Origin: Cellulomonas terrae
Lineage (GTDB): Bacteria > Actinomycetota > Actinomycetes > Actinomycetales > Cellulomonadaceae
Assembly (NCBI RefSeq): GCF_007990265.1
Contig: NZ_BJWH01000001.1
Coordinates: 310,001-374,000, forward strand
Length of the DNA stretch: 64,000 bases
Reading direction: 5' to 3'
The translations under genes were made by a program, and so were the position numbers. The stretch's first letter is position 1. The number at the start of each line of letters is the position of its first letter. A model generated the notes under the pieces. The model saw only the letters and a program-made list of their open reading frames with translations, was not told the DNA's origin and made no database searches. Shown here piece after piece: positions 63,253-64,000 of the stretch.

Positions 63253-63588
63253 TCAGGCGTCCAGTGCCGCCTCGACCGTGTCGTGCACGGTGAACACCTG
63301 GAGCAGCGCCGTGATCCGGAAGACCTTCAGCAGCCGCTCCGAGTCGATCACCAGCTGGAGCTGACCGCCCGCCAGCCGGACCTTCTTCAGCGTGCCGACG
63401 AGGACGCCGAGGCCGGTCGAGTCCATGAAGCGGACCGCCCGCAGGTCGATCACCAGGTCCGTCCGGTCGCGCTCGAGCAGCTCCGAGAGCTGGTCGCGCA
63501 GGGCATCGGCCGACGACACGTCGATCTCGCCGTCCACCTCCACGACGGTCCGGGGACCGACGTCCCGGCTGGTCACGCGCACATCCAT
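63253..63588 (-). CDS. STAS-domain anti-anti-sigma factor
   Basis: 111-residue single STAS domain of the SpoIIAA/RsbV type: VVEVDGEIDVSSADALRDQL, LVIDLRAVRFMDSTGLGVLVGTLKKVR with the phosphorylatable Ser57 in DSTG, and LQLVIDSERLLKVFRITALLQVFTVHDTVEAAL. It should release a sigma factor by binding a kinase anti-sigma factor, which is not in the window. The ATG at 63588 follows AAGGAGGG; an upstream in-frame ATG at 63609 is less likely. It lies 21 bases after the pxpC-like gene. Confidence 0.91.
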   Translation of the reverse strand: MDVRVTSRDVGPRTVVEVDGEIDVSSADALRDQLSELLERDRTDLVIDLRAVRFMDSTGLGVLVGTLKKVRLAGGQLQLVIDSERLLKVFRITALLQVFTVHDTVEAALDA

Positions 63589-63609
63589 CGGGTCCCTCCT
63601 TCGGTGCAT

Positions 63610-64000
63610 TCAAACAGACGCACGGCCGTGGACGAAGGACACCCGGTCCCCGGGCCGGACCTGGGCGAGTCGGCCGTGCGCGTACCGCCGGACCACCGCG
63701 ACCACCGGGTAGCCGCCCGTGACGGGATGGTCGACGCCGAACACGACGGGCTGCCCGTCCGGCGGCACCTGCACCGCACCGAGGACCAGCCCCTCCGACG
63801 GCAGCTCCCGTCCCGCGTGATCGGGCGTGCGGGCGAGGGCCGGTCCCGTCAGCCGGACGGCCACCCGGCTCGTCGCCGGGGTCACCCGCCAGTCGCCCGC
63901 CTGCAACCGCGACAGCACGTCCTCGAACCAGTCCGCGTGCGGGCCGCGCACCACCGGCAGCTCGACCCGGTCCGGCGGGGCCGGCACCGGCGCGAGGTCC
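63610..64000 (-). CDS. pxpC: Biotin-dependent carboxyltransferase domain protein, PxpC/KipA-like (5' part outside the window)
   Basis: C-terminal about 130 residues of a KipA/PxpC subunit, which with PxpA and PxpB forms prokaryotic 5-oxoprolinase. The visible part begins in GPHADWFEDVLSRL, then WRVTPATSRVAVRLTGPAL, ELPSEGLVLGAVQVPPDGQPVVFGVDHPVTGGYPVVAVV and LAQVRPGDRVSF, all family hallmarks. The reading frame is open to the window edge, so start and N-terminal half are missing. A urea-amidolyase-type fusion cannot be excluded. Confidence 0.88.
   Translation of the reverse strand, partial: DLAPVPAPPDRVELPVVRGPHADWFEDVLSRLQAGDWRVTPATSRVAVRLTGPALARTPDHAGRELPSEGLVLGAVQVPPDGQPVVFGVDHPVTGGYPVVAVVRRYAHGRLAQVRPGDRVSFVHGRASV

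Overview
The window is 64 kb of very GC-rich DNA (about three-quarters G+C by eye) with strong G/C preference at third codon positions, frequent GTG and some TTG starts, and long spurious open frames antisense to real genes. The content points to a Gram-positive actinobacterium close to Cellulomonas: a Man26A-type beta-mannanase with SLH and carbohydrate-binding modules as known from Cellulomonas fimi, a menaquinone pathway, the actinobacterial protein bS22, a proton-pumping pyrophosphatase, a Rex regulator and a maleylpyruvate-isomerase-like protein of the mycothiol type. No tRNA, rRNA, CRISPR array, prophage or intact insertion sequence was seen.

Layout. 1-11.5 kb: the 3'-truncated htrA-like protease gene, then a split menaquinone cluster (menD and menC leftward, menB, menE and menA rightward). 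It is interrupted by a guanidinium/SMR exporter with its TetR regulator and by a duplicated pair of DUF3048 lipoproteins. 11.5-16.8 kb: a System II cytochrome c maturation operon (phosphatase, resA, ccdA, resB, ccsB; all joins overlap or nearly touch) and a MarR gene divergent from yceI. 17.5-25.8 kb: rex and glutaredoxin, HAD and GNAT genes, a scar containing a wrecked GH43 arabinanase and a PepSY remnant, a LacI regulator, bS22 with an excisionase-type HTH gene, acuC, and trkH/trkA. 25.9-43.3 kb: a pentose-use block with a YtfQRT-YjfF-type sugar importer, araB-araD-araA and a LacI regulator downstream of proC. Related LacI-type palindromes lie before ytfQ, before araB and before proC-lacI, so the block reads as one regulon. 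Between these lie an ABC-2 exporter, a DoxX-like gene, a TetR gene, a low-complexity secreted protein and an XRE/cupin operon with its own palindrome. 43.4-49.2 kb: a five-gene MacB-type export operon with two HlyD-like adaptors and a DUF5666 lipoprotein. 49.6-52.5 kb: the modular mannanase. 52.6-64 kb: a methyltransferase, an EEP hydrolase, a ThuA-like protein, hppA, an ECF sigma factor with its partner membrane protein, a repeat-built secreted phosphoesterase, a STAS protein and the 3' part of a PxpC/KipA gene.

How the genes work together. The arabinose genes and importer would bring in pentose (probably arabinofuranose) released from hemicellulose and convert it to xylulose 5-phosphate, while the mannanase acts at the cell surface on mannan. 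The menaquinone, cytochrome c maturation, Rex and pyrophosphatase genes serve respiration and energy. I found no clearly undescribed multi-gene system. The most interesting signals are the inferred three-promoter LacI regulon, several operator/regulator pairs readable from the DNA, the GH43/PepSY scar, the two-adaptor export operon and the large perfect hairpins at gene ends.
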